Positions 63,218-64,000 of a stretch of DNA of 64,000 nt are shown here, in pieces. The DNA lies in contig CM039463.1 of assembly GCA_022414725.1 (NCBI GenBank), positions 85,274,738-85,338,737 on the forward strand, in the 5' to 3' direction. Source of the stretch: Microglena sp. YARC. Its lineage: Eukaryota; Chlorophyta; Chlorophyceae; Chlamydomonadales; Chlamydomonadaceae. The position numbers and the translations under genes were made by a program. Positions within the stretch are counted from its first letter, which is position 1. Each line of letters begins with the position of its first letter. A model generated the notes under the pieces. The model did not search any database. It was not told where the DNA came from and saw only the letters and a list, made by a program, of their open reading frames with translations.

Positions 63218-64000
63218 GCGGAGCCCGGGGGGGTTGCGGGGGCATTTCTGACTAGATTAGTCGGACCCATGCGTCGCCATGACTGGTCGCACAAAACAAA
63301 GATGGTCAGGGGCATTCTCATCTCAGGGACTGGCTCATTCCTGTAGAAAATAAACTATAGAAGGGAGGAGCCCGGGGGGGTTGCGAGGGCATTTGTGACT
63401 AGATTAGTCGGACCCATGCGTCGCCATGACTGGTCGCACAAGACAAAGATGGTCAGGGGCATTCTCATCTCAGGGACTGGCTCATTCCTGTAGAAAATAA
63501 ACTATAGAAGGGCGGAGCCCGGGGGGTTGCGGGGCATTTCTGACTAGATTAGTCGGACCCATGCGTCGCCATGACTGGTCGCACAAAACAAAGATGGTCA
63601 GGGGCATTCTCATCTCAGGGACTGGCTCATTCCTGTAGAAAATAAACTATAGAAGGGCGGAGCCCGGGGGGGTTGCGGGGGCATTTCTGACTAGATTAGT
63701 CGGACCCATGCGTCGCCATGACTGGTCGCACAAAACAAAGATGGTCAGGGGCATTCTCATCTCAGGGACTGGCTCATTCCTGCAGAAAATAAACTATAGA
63801 AGGGAGGAGCCCGGGGGGGTTGCGGGGGCATTTCTGACTAGATTAGTCGGACCCATGCGTCGCCATGACTGGTCGCACAAAACAAAGATGGTCAGGGGCA
63901 TTCTCATCTCAGGGACTGGCTCATTCCTGTAGAAAATAAACTATAGAAGGGCGGAGCCCGGGGGGGTTGCGGGGGCATTTCTGACTAGATTAGTCGGACC
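63176..64000. repeat. ~148-bp array of the FYRNEP donor edge
   Basis: Six units to the window end. Each has the complement of TTTCTACAGGAATGAGCCAG + TCCCTGAG, where the donor GT has become AT, plus GGACCCATGCGTCGCCATG from the dispersed element. A more diverged copy lies at 62,890-62,935. Confidence 0.93.

Overview
The window looks like nuclear DNA of a green alga, probably a repeat-rich prasinophyte-type chlorophyte. Plant-type TTTAGGG telomeric repeats occur internally, genes have many short exons with GT-AG introns, one gene is a plastid-type omega-3 desaturase, and the rest is dominated by satellites, a LINE, tRNA-derived SINEs and small inverted-repeat elements. The species is an inference. 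Single-base frame breaks, mostly at homopolymers, suggest a long-read assembly.

Three multi-exon genes can be read, all on the minus strand. (1) 2,148-13,334: a plastid omega-3 fatty acid desaturase (FAD7/8-like). Eight exons join in phase, from a transit-peptide-like start to the third histidine box; the last exon(s) lie beyond position 1. (2) 47,887 down to at least 28,272, perhaps to 21,848: a leucine-rich-repeat membrane protein with signal peptide, Cys-rich module, Pro-rich stalk, two LRR N-caps, several LRR blocks, a membrane-proximal domain, one transmembrane helix and a basic cytoplasmic tail. (3) 49,235 to beyond 63,217: a cyclophilin-like peptidyl-prolyl isomerase; its 5' end is outside the window. 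Between genes 1 and 2 lies a ~3.0 kb segment duplicated in tandem, with TTTAGGG arrays beside each copy (13,685-19,970).

The most striking property is that the introns are built from the genes' own splice junctions. At more than twenty exon borders, the last or first 10-100 bases of the exon, with the splice site and adjoining intron, are tandemly repeated 2 to about 12 times. Examples are the desaturase exon 7 acceptor (3,450-3,910) and donor (2,690-3,290), exon 6 donor (7,797-8,297), exon 5 acceptor (9,060-9,690), the 109-bp array behind the transmembrane exon (30,776-31,690), and the isomerase donor array (63,176-64,000). One true copy usually keeps working splice sites and phase; the others are decoys in various states of decay. 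The same pattern in three unrelated genes suggests a general process of junction-anchored tandem duplication.

Mobile DNA includes a 5'-truncated LINE with two stops inside an intron of gene 2, its many dispersed 3' tails ending in CATA repeats, a 755-bp Tc1/mariner-like non-autonomous element with TA duplication, a ~190-bp fold-back MITE family (4 copies), a tRNA-derived SINE family (4 copies) and a ~125-bp element rich in ATCATATGAT palindromes. Most other long open frames here are open only because they run through tandem repeats.
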